Below, piece by piece: positions 7,347 to 14,595 of a stretch of DNA of 34,627 nt; positions within the stretch are counted from its first letter, which is position 1; every line of letters starts with the position of its first letter. This DNA is from Neoroseomonas eburnea (GTDB lineage: Bacteria; Pseudomonadota; Alphaproteobacteria; Acetobacterales; Acetobacteraceae). Position numbers and translations under genes: made by a program. Under the pieces are notes generated by a model, which worked only from the letters and a program-made list of their open reading frames with translations, made no database searches and was not told the origin of the DNA. The stretch spans positions 1-34,627 of the forward strand of contig NZ_JAAEDL010000039.1 of assembly GCF_018129005.1 (NCBI RefSeq), in the 5' to 3' direction.

Positions 7347-8336
7347 TCAGCGGACGGCGTTGATGCGTTCGAGGATGCCGGGCGGCCAACTCTGCGATTG
7401 CGCGGAGGCGAGGTAGCGGCGCTGCGCCTCCGCGCGGAAGGCGGCGACGTCGGGCTCATAGACCTCGAGCCCCTGGGACCGGAAGAAGGCGACCACCTCC
7501 TGCTCCTGCGCGAGATGGCGCTCGGTGCTCTGGTCGATCGCCTTGTTCGCCGCGGCCTGGATGGCGTTGCGCTGCGCCGGGCCCAGGCTGTCCCAGAGCC
7601 GGGCGGAGACGGAAAGCAGGTCGTAGGCGACCAGGTGGCTGGTCAGCACGAACTGCGTCGTGACCTCGTGGAAGCGCATGGTGCGGCTGGTGGGCAGCGG
7701 ATTGTCCTGCCCGTCCACCGTGCCGGTCTGCAGCGCGGTGTAGAGTTCGGCGAAGGCCACCGGCGTGGGGTTGGCGCCGAGCGCCTCGCCGAGGAACTGC
7801 CAGGTTTCGCCGGGCGGCATGCGCAGCTTCAGCCCCGCCATGTCGGCGGGTGTGCTGATACGCTTCCGCGGGCGCAGGTTCACGTGCCGCGTGCCGAAAT
7901 AGAGCGGGCCGAGGACATGGACGTTGAGCTGCTCACGGGCCATGCGGTTGAATTCGGCGCCGATCTCCCCGTCGAAGACCTTGCGCATGTGGCTCGCGTC
8001 ACGAAACAGGTAGGCGGAGGCCATCACCGACCAGGCCGGGATCTGCCGGGAGAAGTCCTGCGGCGCGAGGTTCGCCATCTCGACATTGCCGCGCTGGATG
8101 GCGACGAGCTCCGTGCCCTGGCGGAACAGCGTCGCGTTCAGGTGCAGCTCGACGTCGAACTCGGCGGCGAGGTCGCGCTGGAAGCCGCGCATCGCCTCGG
8201 CACGGATGTCCTGGTCGGAGAAGACCGCCGTGAAGCGGATGCGCCGGCGCGCCTGCGCCCGCGCGGGCGCGACCGGCGCGGCGAGCGCGAAGGCGGCAGC
8301 CGACATGACGGACCGGCGCCCGATTGGCGATCGCAT
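7347..8336 (-). CDS. dctP: TRAP transporter substrate-binding protein (DctP type)
   Basis: 329 residues from ATG 8334-8336, with GGGAAGGGAG upstream. The N-terminus (MRSPIGRRSVMSAAAFALA followed by ARAQA) is a signal peptide with paired arginines, possibly Tat-dependent. The DctP fold is shown by MAGLKLRMPPGETW, the AFAELYTALQTGTVDGQDNP region (the conserved arginine-salt-bridge site is R in LKLRMP) and a long C-terminal helix. It binds a carboxylate ligand in the periplasm and delivers it to DctQM. It is first in the leftward operon dctP-dctQ-dctM-aroQ. Its upstream region is shared with two divergent GntR regulators. Confidence 0.92.
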   Translation of the reverse strand: MRSPIGRRSVMSAAAFALAAPVAPARAQARRRIRFTAVFSDQDIRAEAMRGFQRDLAAEFDVELHLNATLFRQGTELVAIQRGNVEMANLAPQDFSRQIPAWSVMASAYLFRDASHMRKVFDGEIGAEFNRMAREQLNVHVLGPLYFGTRHVNLRPRKRISTPADMAGLKLRMPPGETWQFLGEALGANPTPVAFAELYTALQTGTVDGQDNPLPTSRTMRFHEVTTQFVLTSHLVAYDLLSVSARLWDSLGPAQRNAIQAAANKAIDQSTERHLAQEQEVVAFFRSQGLEVYEPDVAAFRAEAQRRYLASAQSQSWPPGILERINAVR

Positions 8337-8416
8337 GGGCGTTCTCCCTTCCCTGGACGTTCTCTTTGGCCGCAACGCGGCTTCGGCAGGGAACGCTACG
8401 GGCGGGCGGAAGCCGG

Positions 8417-8522
8417 ATCAATAGCGATTTCACGAAATATAGGAGATTGTGTCTAATACCGGTTATTGCAGCTATGCGGAGGCTGCGCCGATACTGCCCC
8501 GGCAGAGTCTCGCCAGCAGGAG
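8417..8522. promoter_or_regulatory. AT-rich divergent promoter/operator region with palindrome
   Basis: Between dctP (leftward) and the first GntR gene (rightward) lies an unusually AT-rich stretch (8417-8470) in otherwise GC-rich DNA. It includes AATACCGGTTATT at 8456-8468, an imperfect palindrome pairing 5 of 6 positions about a central G, just downstream of ATTGTGTCTAAT. This is the likely site of both promoters and of GntR-type repressor binding. AGGAG at 8518-8522 is the ribosome-binding site of the GntR gene. Confidence 0.45.
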
Positions 8523-8529
8523 TGCCAGG

Positions 8530-9267
8530 GTGACGCCAACCGCGGGTGAAACGCCGGGCGAAGCCGCTTATCGCCGCATCCGCGCCGATGTCGTGCTCGG
8601 CCGGCTCGCCCCGGGGCGGAAGCTCGGCCTCGAGGGGCTGCGGGAGATCTACGGCGTTGCCATCGGCACCCTGCGGGAGGCGCTGAACCGTCTGGCCTCG
8701 GAGGGCCTGGTGCTGGCCGAAGGGCAGCGCGGCTTTGCCGTGGCTCCGGTCTCGGCCGAGGATTTCCACGAAGTCGCCGAACTGCGCCTGCTGCTCGAAT
8801 GCCACGCGATTGAGGCCTCCTTCGCCGCCGGCGACCTGGACTGGGAGGGGCAGGTCGTCGCCGCGCACCACAAGCTGGCGGTGCTGGAGCGGCGGTTGAT
8901 GGCGGGCGAGGCCGCCGACGCCTCGCTGTGGAAGCGCTACGATCGGGAATTCCACCAGGCCCTGATCGCTGCCAGCGGCTCGGCGACGCTGCTCGAGACC
9001 TATGCAACGGCCTTTGATCGCTTCCTGCGTTACCAGATGGTCGCGGTGGTCTTCCGCGGCGCCGTCGCCGCGGTTCAGCATGCCGAGCTGCTGGACTGCG
9101 CCCTCGCGCGCGACTCCGCCCGGGCGCAGGGCGTGCTGCGGGACCATGTGCAGGGCTGCGTGGACCATGTGATCCAGGGCGGGGCGCTGGCACCCTTCGC
9201 ATCGCTCCGCCGCCGGCCGCCTTCGGCCGAAGCGCTGGCTGCGCGGCCGCGGAGGATCAGTCGGTGA
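8530..9267 (+). CDS. GntR-family regulator with FCD domain (first of tandem pair)
   Basis: About 245 residues from GTG 8530-8532, chosen because AGGAG lies 7 bases upstream; the frame is open from 8449. Residues about 10-75 form the GntR winged helix (LEGLREIYGVAIGTLREALNRL, then EGQRGFAVAPVS). The C-terminal FCD domain carries the usual histidine and acidic ligand candidates (REFHQAL, LRDHVQG). FCD proteins bind small carboxylates, often with a metal. It is divergent from the TRAP-aroQ operon and probably represses it until its ligand is present. It overlaps the next gene, a paralogue, by 4 bp (GTGA). It has an extra C-terminal tail rich in Arg and Pro. Confidence 0.9.
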   Translation: MTPTAGETPGEAAYRRIRADVVLGRLAPGRKLGLEGLREIYGVAIGTLREALNRLASEGLVLAEGQRGFAVAPVSAEDFHEVAELRLLLECHAIEASFAAGDLDWEGQVVAAHHKLAVLERRLMAGEAADASLWKRYDREFHQALIAASGSATLLETYATAFDRFLRYQMVAVVFRGAVAAVQHAELLDCALARDSARAQGVLRDHVQGCVDHVIQGGALAPFASLRRRPPSAEALAARPRRISR

Positions 9268-9932
9268 CCGACGCCGGCTTCTCGGGCGAGGTCGCGAGCG
9301 AGCGAGCCTGGCGCCTGATCCGCGCCGACATCCTGCGCGGCGCCCTCACCCCGGGCCAGAAGTTGAGGCTCGAGGGACTGCGCGAGAGCTACGGCGTCGG
9401 CGTCGGCACGTTGCGGGAAAGCCTGAGCCGGCTGATCACCGAGCGCCTCGTCGTCGCGGAGGGCCAGCGCGGCTTCGAGGTCGCGCCCTTCTCCGCGAAG
9501 GAGCTGCGCGAGCTGGCGCAGCTCCGCCTGCTGCTGGAGGGCCATGCGCTGGAGCACGCCCTCCGCGCCGGGGACGTGGAGTGGGAAGCGCGGGTCGTCG
9601 CCGCCCACCACAAGCTCTCCCAGATGGAGGACCGGCTGCATGCCGGTGACGGCAAGGCGCTCGAGCCCTGGCGGCGCTTCGACTCCGAGTTCCATCGGAC
9701 ACTGATCTCGGCCTGTGGCTCGCGCGCCCTGATGGCGGCCCATGGCACGGTCTTCGACCGCTACCTGCGCTACCAGAACCTGGCGCTCGGATTCCGCGGG
9801 GACATCGCGGTACGCGAGCACCGGGCGCTGCGCGACGCCGCGATCCGACGGGATGCGGCGGCCGCGCGGGAAATCCTCTCCGCGCATATCCTCGGCGGCG
9901 TCGAGCACGCCCTGGCGGGCGGCACGCTCTGA
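9264..9932 (+). CDS. GntR-family regulator with FCD domain (second of tandem pair)
   Basis: 222 residues from GTG 9264-9266, translationally coupled to the preceding paralogue. It is clearly related along its whole length (LEGLRESYGVGVGTLRESLSRL, AEGQRGFEVAPFS, VVAAHHKL in both). It has the GntR winged helix (about 10-70) and an FCD ligand domain (SEFHRTLIS, LSAHILGGVEH). The pair looks like a local duplication. The two could act as a heterodimer or sense different pathway intermediates; the sequence does not decide. Their position suggests control of the TRAP-aroQ operon. Confidence 0.9.
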   Translation: MTDAGFSGEVASERAWRLIRADILRGALTPGQKLRLEGLRESYGVGVGTLRESLSRLITERLVVAEGQRGFEVAPFSAKELRELAQLRLLLEGHALEHALRAGDVEWEARVVAAHHKLSQMEDRLHAGDGKALEPWRRFDSEFHRTLISACGSRALMAAHGTVFDRYLRYQNLALGFRGDIAVREHRALRDAAIRRDAAAAREILSAHILGGVEHALAGGTL

Positions 9933-9980
9933 CACGACGCGGCGTCTGTGGCAGAGTGCCTCAGTCGTAGCGGAGAGGCC

Positions 9981-10637
9981 ATGCGCAGCACCCCGGAGTT
10001 CGAGCAGGCAAGCCTGCCGGCGCGTCGCCGCATGCCCGAGCAGACGCGCCGGGAAGTGCTCGAGGCAGCGATCGCCGAATTCAGCGAGAAGGGCTTCTCG
10101 GGCGGGCGCGTCGACGAGATCGCCGCGCGGATGCGCACCACGAAGCGCATGATCTACTACTATTTCGGCGGCAAGGCGCAGCTCTACGCCGCGGTTCTCG
10201 AGCACCTCTACGGCCGCATGCGCGACGCCGAGCAGGCGCTGCGGCTGGACATGCTGCCGCCCCTCGAAGCCCTGCGCCGCCTGGTCGAAGTGACCTTCGA
10301 CCACCATGCGGCGCATCCGGAATTCGTCCGTCTGGTAAGCGTCGAGAACATCCACGAGGCGCGGATAGTCACCGCCTCCGCGACCATCCCGGCCCGCAAC
10401 GCCGCGATCATCGGCGCGCTCGCGGCGCTGATCGCGCGCGGAGAGGCGGCGGGCGCATTCCGGAGGGGGCTCGACGCGCTCGACCTCCATATGCTGATCA
10501 GCGGGTTCTGCTTCTACCGCGTCTCGAACCGCCACACCCTGAGGGCGATCTTCGGTGCCGAGATGGGAGCGCCGGAAACCGTCGCGGCGCATCGCCGCAT
10601 GATCGTGGAGGCGGTGCTGCGCTACGTGCAGCCGTGA
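9981..10637 (+). CDS. TetR-family regulator
   Basis: 218 residues from ATG 9981, behind CGGAGAGG (5-base spacing). The N-terminal TetR helix-turn-helix reads TRREVLEAAIAEFSEKGF, then VDEIAARMRTTKRMIYYYF, GGKAQLYAAVLE (about residues 20-75). The C-terminal ligand domain (about 85-215) is of the RutR-like type: HPEFVRLVSVENIHEA, ISGFCFYRVSNRHTL. It is 48 bp after the second GntR gene and converges with qsuD, leaving only 3 bp between the stops. It probably controls the qsuD and quiC genes, whose shared upstream region lies 0.9 kb away. That target is inferred from position. Confidence 0.88.
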   Translation: MRSTPEFEQASLPARRRMPEQTRREVLEAAIAEFSEKGFSGGRVDEIAARMRTTKRMIYYYFGGKAQLYAAVLEHLYGRMRDAEQALRLDMLPPLEALRRLVEVTFDHHAAHPEFVRLVSVENIHEARIVTASATIPARNAAIIGALAALIARGEAAGAFRRGLDALDLHMLISGFCFYRVSNRHTLRAIFGAEMGAPETVAAHRRMIVEAVLRYVQP

Positions 10638-10640
10638 GCC

Positions 10641-11507
10641 TCAGCGCCCCGTCATCTCCGCGAAGTGGCGCAGCATCCGCCCGGCGTCCGGAGCGATGCC
10701 GGTGAAGAGACGGAAGGCACCCACGGCCTGGAACACCGCCATGCCGCCGCCATCGAGCGTGCGGCAGCCGATCGCGCGCGCGGCGCGCAGCAACTCGGTC
10801 TCGAGCGGGAAGTAGACGGCGTCCGCGACCCAGATCCCGTGCCGCAGGAGCGAGACGGGCAGCGGCGTACCGGGGTGCTTCGCCATGCCGACCGGTGTGC
10901 AGTTCACCAGCCCGTCCGTCGCGGCCATGACCGATGCCGGGTCCCTGCAGGCCACGGCGCGGCCGGCCCCGAACCGGGAGGACAGACCGGTGGCGAGCGC
11001 CTCGGCGCGCGACGCTTCCGCATCCGCGATCGCGAGACGGCCCACGCCCTCAGCCAGAAGCGCATGCCCGACCGCCGCGCCCGCCCCGCCGGCACCGAGC
11101 AGCAGCACATGCCCGCGTGGCGCGCCGGGAAGACCGCGGCGGAAGGCCTCGGCGAAGCCCGATCCATCGGTGTTGTGGCCGATCCTCCGCCCGTCGCGCA
11201 GGACCACCGTGTTGACCGCGCCGAGCGCCCGCGCCTCCTCCGACAGATCGTGCAGCAACGGGATCACCGCCTGCTTGCAGGGGAAGGTGATGTTCAGCCC
11301 GGCGAAGCCCATCCGCTCCGCCGCGGTCAGCAGCTCCGGCAGCGCCTCCGGCCCCAGGCCGAGCACCTCCAGGTCGATGCGGCGATAGACCAGGCGCAGC
11401 CCCTGTTCCGCCCCCTCACGCTCATGCAGCGCTGGGGTCAGGGAGGCCTGGATACCGTACCCGATCAACCCTTCCAGCACCGATGGACGCTGGTCCCATC
11501 GCCTCAT
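10641..11507 (-). CDS. qsuD: quinate/shikimate dehydrogenase, QsuD type (AroE family)
   Basis: 288 residues from ATG 11505-11507 with GGTGGAG upstream. It is AroE-like but has the substrate-binding signature of the catabolic enzyme, GIQASLTPALHE, in place of the SxSxSPxxHN pattern of biosynthetic AroE; Corynebacterium QsuD has GLDLSRTPAMHE. Catalytic K78 (FPCKQA) and D114 (HNTDGSG) are present. The nucleotide loop is GAGGAG (138-143), and an aspartate at the end of the next strand (D162 in AIADAEASRAEA) favours NAD over NADP. It oxidises quinate to 3-dehydroquinate and/or shikimate to 3-dehydroshikimate. It is divergent from quiC. Upstream in-frame sequence is only the antisense of quiC. Confidence 0.92.
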   Translation of the reverse strand: MRRWDQRPSVLEGLIGYGIQASLTPALHEREGAEQGLRLVYRRIDLEVLGLGPEALPELLTAAERMGFAGLNITFPCKQAVIPLLHDLSEEARALGAVNTVVLRDGRRIGHNTDGSGFAEAFRRGLPGAPRGHVLLLGAGGAGAAVGHALLAEGVGRLAIADAEASRAEALATGLSSRFGAGRAVACRDPASVMAATDGLVNCTPVGMAKHPGTPLPVSLLRHGIWVADAVYFPLETELLRAARAIGCRTLDGGGMAVFQAVGAFRLFTGIAPDAGRMLRHFAEMTGR

Positions 11508-11621
11508 GCCGAACTCCACCGACGCCCATTGCCCTTGCCTGATCAATGAACGAACCAGTACATACAGGTCAATGTCGCTCCGGGCTCCACCCTCGGGGCC
11601 GAAGACGCCGCGGGGACCGAC
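11508..11621. promoter_or_regulatory. divergent qsuD/quiC promoter region
   Basis: This 114-bp region separates divergent qsuD and quiC and contains the locally AT-rich stretch 11541-11578. An imperfect palindrome CCAGTACATACAGG (11555-11568, 5 of 7 pairs) could be the operator of a TetR-type regulator. On the minus strand TTGACC (11567-11572) is a possible -35 box for qsuD. The strength of these matches is modest. Confidence 0.4.
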
Positions 11622-13517
11622 GTGAACGTTCCGCCTCGCCTGCCGACCGCCATCGCCACGGTCTGCTTGTCCGGCACCCTGCCCGACAAGCTGGAAGCGG
11701 CCGCCGCCGCCGGCTTCGACGGCGTGGAGATCTTCGAGAACGACCTGCTCACCTTCGACGGCACGCCCGGTGACGTCCGGCGCATGTGCGAGGATCTTGG
11801 CCTCGCGATCGCCATCTTCCAGCCATTTCGAGACTTCGAGGCGATGCCGGAGCCACAGCGCACCCGCAACCTCGACCGCGCGGAGCGGAAGTTCGACACC
11901 ATGCAGGCGCTCGGAACCGACCTCCTGCTGGTGTGTTCCAGCGTGCATCCGGCCGTCCTGCCGGAGCCGGAGCGCGCCGCGGCGGATTTCCGCGAGATGG
12001 CCGAACGCGCCGCGCGCCGTGGGCTGCGCATCTGCTACGAGGCGCTGGCCTGGGGACGGCACGTCAACCGTTGGCGGCAGGCCTGGGAGATCGTGCAGCG
12101 CGCCGACCATCCGGCGCTCGGCCTTTGCCTCGACAGCTTCCACACGCTCGCGCCCGGCGACGACCTCGCCGGCCTCGCGGCGACGGTGCCGCCGGAGAAG
12201 CTCTTCTTCCTCCAGCTTGCCGATGCGCCGAAGCTGTCGATGGATGTGCTGACCTGGAGCCGCCACCATCGGCTCTTCCCTGGCCAGGGCGAGCTGCCGG
12301 TTGCGCCGTTCCTGGCGGATCTGCTCGCCGCCGGCTATACGGGGCCGCTCTCGCTCGAGATCTTCAACGACGAGTTCCGCGCCGCGCCCTCGCGCCGGAT
12401 CGCTCGCGACGGGCTGCGCAGCCTGACCTGGCTGGAGGAGCAGGTCGGCCGCGCACCGCTGCCGGGGCTGCCGCTGATCTCCGGCATCGAGTTCGTGGAG
12501 TTCGCCGTCGATCATGCGGCGGGCGAGGCGCTCGGGCGCTTCGTCGAGACGCTCGGTTTCCGCCGCGCCGGCCGGCACCGCTCGAAGGATGTCGAGCTGT
12601 GGCGGAACGGCGGGGTCAACCTGGTGCTCAACAGCGAGCCGGACAGCGCGGCCGCCGAGCACTTCGTCCTGCACGGTCCCTCGGTCTGCGCCATGGCGTT
12701 CCGGGTGGACGACCCCGAGCGCGTCGTCGCGCGGGCGGAGGCGCTGCAGTACTCCATCTGGCGCGAGCGCATCGGCGCCGGCGAGCGGCGCATCCCCGGC
12801 GTGAGGGCGCCCGACGGCACGCTCATCTACCTGGTCGGGGAAGCCGCTGTCCGGGCGCGCCCCATCTGGGAGGACGACTTCCATCTCCAGGCGGGGAAGG
12901 ACAGCGCGACCCTGCTCGGTGTCGATCATGCGGCGCAGGCCGTGACGCCCGGCATGATGGACAGCTTCGTGCTGTTCTTCCGCGCGCTGTTCGGGCTGGA
13001 GCCGGACATGCCCTGGGACCTGCCCGACCCCTATGGGCTGGTGCGTTCCCGTGCCTTCGTCGGCGGCGGAGGCAGCATCAGGCTGCCGCTCAATGTCTCG
13101 GAAAGCGGCCGGACGGGCACGGGGAGATTCGTGTCGGCGGTGGCCGGCGCCGGTGTGCACCACATCGCTTTCGCGGCGGCGGATGCCGCTACGGCGGTCG
13201 AGGCGGCGGCGGCGCTCGCCGCGCCGCTGCTCGACATCCCGGAGAACTACTACGAGGATCTCGGCGCACGCTTCGGCCTCGCCGAGGAGGAGCTCGCCGA
13301 GCTCGCGCGGCTTCACCTCCTCTATGATCGCGACGCCGCCGGCGGCACGTTCCGCCACGCGTACACGCATGCCTTCTGCGACCGCTTCTTCCTGGAGATC
13401 GTATCGCGCAGCGGTGGCTATACGGGCTTCGGCGCGGCGAATGCACCGGTCCGGATGGCGGCGCAGACACGCGGTGGCTCCAAGACCGGATCCGCGGGGC
13501 TGCGACGGCGGGATTGA
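11622..13517 (+). CDS. quiC: 3-dehydroshikimate dehydratase, QuiC/QsuB type (TIM barrel plus HPPD-like VOC domain)
   Basis: 631 residues from GTG 11622, with GGGGA upstream. The N-terminal sugar-phosphate-isomerase-like barrel (about 8-270) has the metal ligands of Pseudomonas QuiC1 in order: E140 (CYEALAWG), D171 (CLDSFHTL), Q198 (FLQLADA) and E246 (SLEIFND). The C-terminal half (about 285-605) is a vicinal-oxygen-chelate module like 4-hydroxyphenylpyruvate dioxygenase, with GVDHA, GVHHIAF and FLEIVSR supplying the H/H/E set. The enzyme dehydrates 3-dehydroshikimate to protocatechuate. The role of the VOC half is less clear in the family. It is divergent from qsuD and ends before a strong hairpin facing tupB. 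Confidence 0.93.
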   Translation: MNVPPRLPTAIATVCLSGTLPDKLEAAAAAGFDGVEIFENDLLTFDGTPGDVRRMCEDLGLAIAIFQPFRDFEAMPEPQRTRNLDRAERKFDTMQALGTDLLLVCSSVHPAVLPEPERAAADFREMAERAARRGLRICYEALAWGRHVNRWRQAWEIVQRADHPALGLCLDSFHTLAPGDDLAGLAATVPPEKLFFLQLADAPKLSMDVLTWSRHHRLFPGQGELPVAPFLADLLAAGYTGPLSLEIFNDEFRAAPSRRIARDGLRSLTWLEEQVGRAPLPGLPLISGIEFVEFAVDHAAGEALGRFVETLGFRRAGRHRSKDVELWRNGGVNLVLNSEPDSAAAEHFVLHGPSVCAMAFRVDDPERVVARAEALQYSIWRERIGAGERRIPGVRAPDGTLIYLVGEAAVRARPIWEDDFHLQAGKDSATLLGVDHAAQAVTPGMMDSFVLFFRALFGLEPDMPWDLPDPYGLVRSRAFVGGGGSIRLPLNVSESGRTGTGRFVSAVAGAGVHHIAFAAADAATAVEAAAALAAPLLDIPENYYEDLGARFGLAEEELAELARLHLLYDRDAAGGTFRHAYTHAFCDRFFLEIVSRSGGYTGFGAANAPVRMAAQTRGGSKTGSAGLRRRD

Positions 13518-13611
13518 CGCTCGGCGTCCGGACTGGGTTGGCGCATCCGCGGCCGGACAGAGCGGTTCCCACCATCGGGACTGCCGTGCCCCCACCCGCG
13601 AACCCTCAATA

Positions 13612-13655
13612 GCCAAAGAAGGGAGGGGGGATCGGGGGAGGTTCCCCTCCCCCGA
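13612..13655 (+). repeat. dispersed G-rich hairpin repeat, copy 2 (right edge of quinate island)
   Basis: It has the same layout as the copy at 4972-5022 but the opposite orientation: GCCAAAGAAGG, then AGGGGGG, then a G-rich stem, TTCC loop and C-rich partner. The spacer bases differ slightly and the stem is shorter (10 bp against 12-13). Confidence 0.6.
13632..13655. terminator. hairpin between convergent quiC and tupB
   Basis: A perfect 10-bp stem, TCGGGGGAGG (13632-13641) with CCTCCCCCGA (13646-13655), closes a TTCC loop. It stands between the quiC stop (13517) and the tupB stop (13661) and could serve both. There is no long T run. Confidence 0.6.
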
Positions 13656-13660
13656 CCTTG

Positions 13661-14365
13661 CTACCCCGCCCAGCGCCCCGCCACGTCCCGCAGCCCCTGC
13701 GCCAGCGCGTTCACCACTGCGACGATCGCCATCAGCACCATGCCGAGCGCGAGCGCCAGCGGCAGGTCGCCCTTGGATGTCTCCAGCGCGATGGCGGTGG
13801 TCATCACCCGCGTATAGCCCTCGATGTTGCCGCCGACGATCATCACCGCGCCGACCTCCGCCGCGGCGCGGCCGAAGCCCGCGAGCAGCACGGTGAGCAG
13901 CGCGAAGCGCCCGTCCCACAGCAGCGTCGGCACCGCGCGAATGGCCGAGACGCGGAAGGAGCGGAGCTGTTCCCCGTACTCCTCCCACATGCCTTCCAGC
14001 ACCTGGCGCGCCAGCGCCGCGACGATGGGCGCGATCAGGACCGCCTGGGCGATCACCATCGCCGTCGGCGTGAAGAGCAACCCGAGCGGCCCGAGCGGCC
14101 CCGCGCGCGACAGCAGCAGATAGATCAGCAGGCCGCAGAGCACAGGTGGCAGGCCCATCAGCGCGTTGAGCGCGACGATCACCGCGGCGCGCCCGGGAAA
14201 GCGCGCCACCGCCAGCAATGCGCCGAGCGGCAACCCGACCAGCGCCGCGACCGCCAGCGCCGACAGGCTCACCTGCAGCGACAGCAGCACGATGCCGAGC
14301 AGTGCGGGGTCCGCTCCCGAGACCAGGCCGATCGCAGCCTCGAAGGCGCTGCCGAGGTCATTCAT
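13661..14365 (-). CDS. tupB: tungstate ABC transporter permease TupB
   Basis: 234 residues from ATG 14363-14365, with GGGGGAGGA upstream. It has five to six membrane segments and a single-component permease domain. The ATPase-docking region is around WEEYGEQLRSFRVSAIRAVPT, followed by AGFGRAAAEVGAVMIVGGNIEGYTRVMTTAIALE (in parts: GRAAAEVGAVMIVGGN, TRVMTTAIALE), typical of TupB/WtpB-like permeases. It stands alone, on the strand opposite tupC-tupA and about 8.7 kb from tupA. No other permease gene in the window could complete that transporter. Its upstream 222 bp separate it from the leftward AbrB gene. Confidence 0.88.
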   Translation of the reverse strand: MNDLGSAFEAAIGLVSGADPALLGIVLLSLQVSLSALAVAALVGLPLGALLAVARFPGRAAVIVALNALMGLPPVLCGLLIYLLLSRAGPLGPLGLLFTPTAMVIAQAVLIAPIVAALARQVLEGMWEEYGEQLRSFRVSAIRAVPTLLWDGRFALLTVLLAGFGRAAAEVGAVMIVGGNIEGYTRVMTTAIALETSKGDLPLALALGMVLMAIVAVVNALAQGLRDVAGRWAG

Positions 14366-14551
14366 GGCGTTCCTCCCCCGACCGGCACTGGTGTCGATGC
14401 GGCATGGCTCCCACGCATAGCGCGGCGGGCCACGCGTGCAAGCGTGGCGTGGCCGGTCTGCTCAGGAGTTCCTGTACCGCTGATGACCTCATCGGCCAGG
14501 CTCGGCGGTATGGCGTGCGGGGCTGGTGGGGCGGCTGCGCGCGAAACCAGG

Positions 14552-14595
14552 ACTCTGATGCCGAGTCAGCCGAACGGCTGGCCGGCATCAGTCCT
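14552..14595 (-). terminator. long hairpin overlapping the end of the AbrB-family gene
   Basis: CTGATGCCG (14555-14563) pairs perfectly with CGGCATCAG (14583-14591). The outer arms AGGAC/TCCT extend it with a one-base bulge, and an inner stem CAGCC-GAAC-GGCTG (14567-14580) extends it inward. The right arm contains the stop codon of the gene at 14588. It probably ends leftward transcription before tupB. Confidence 0.55.

Noticed and set aside
11508..13988. Extension of the qsuD frame upstream to 13988, which would make an 1115-residue protein
   Set aside because: The added part is the antisense of quiC and the tupB region. AroE-family homology begins at the ATG at 11507, which has a ribosome-binding site.
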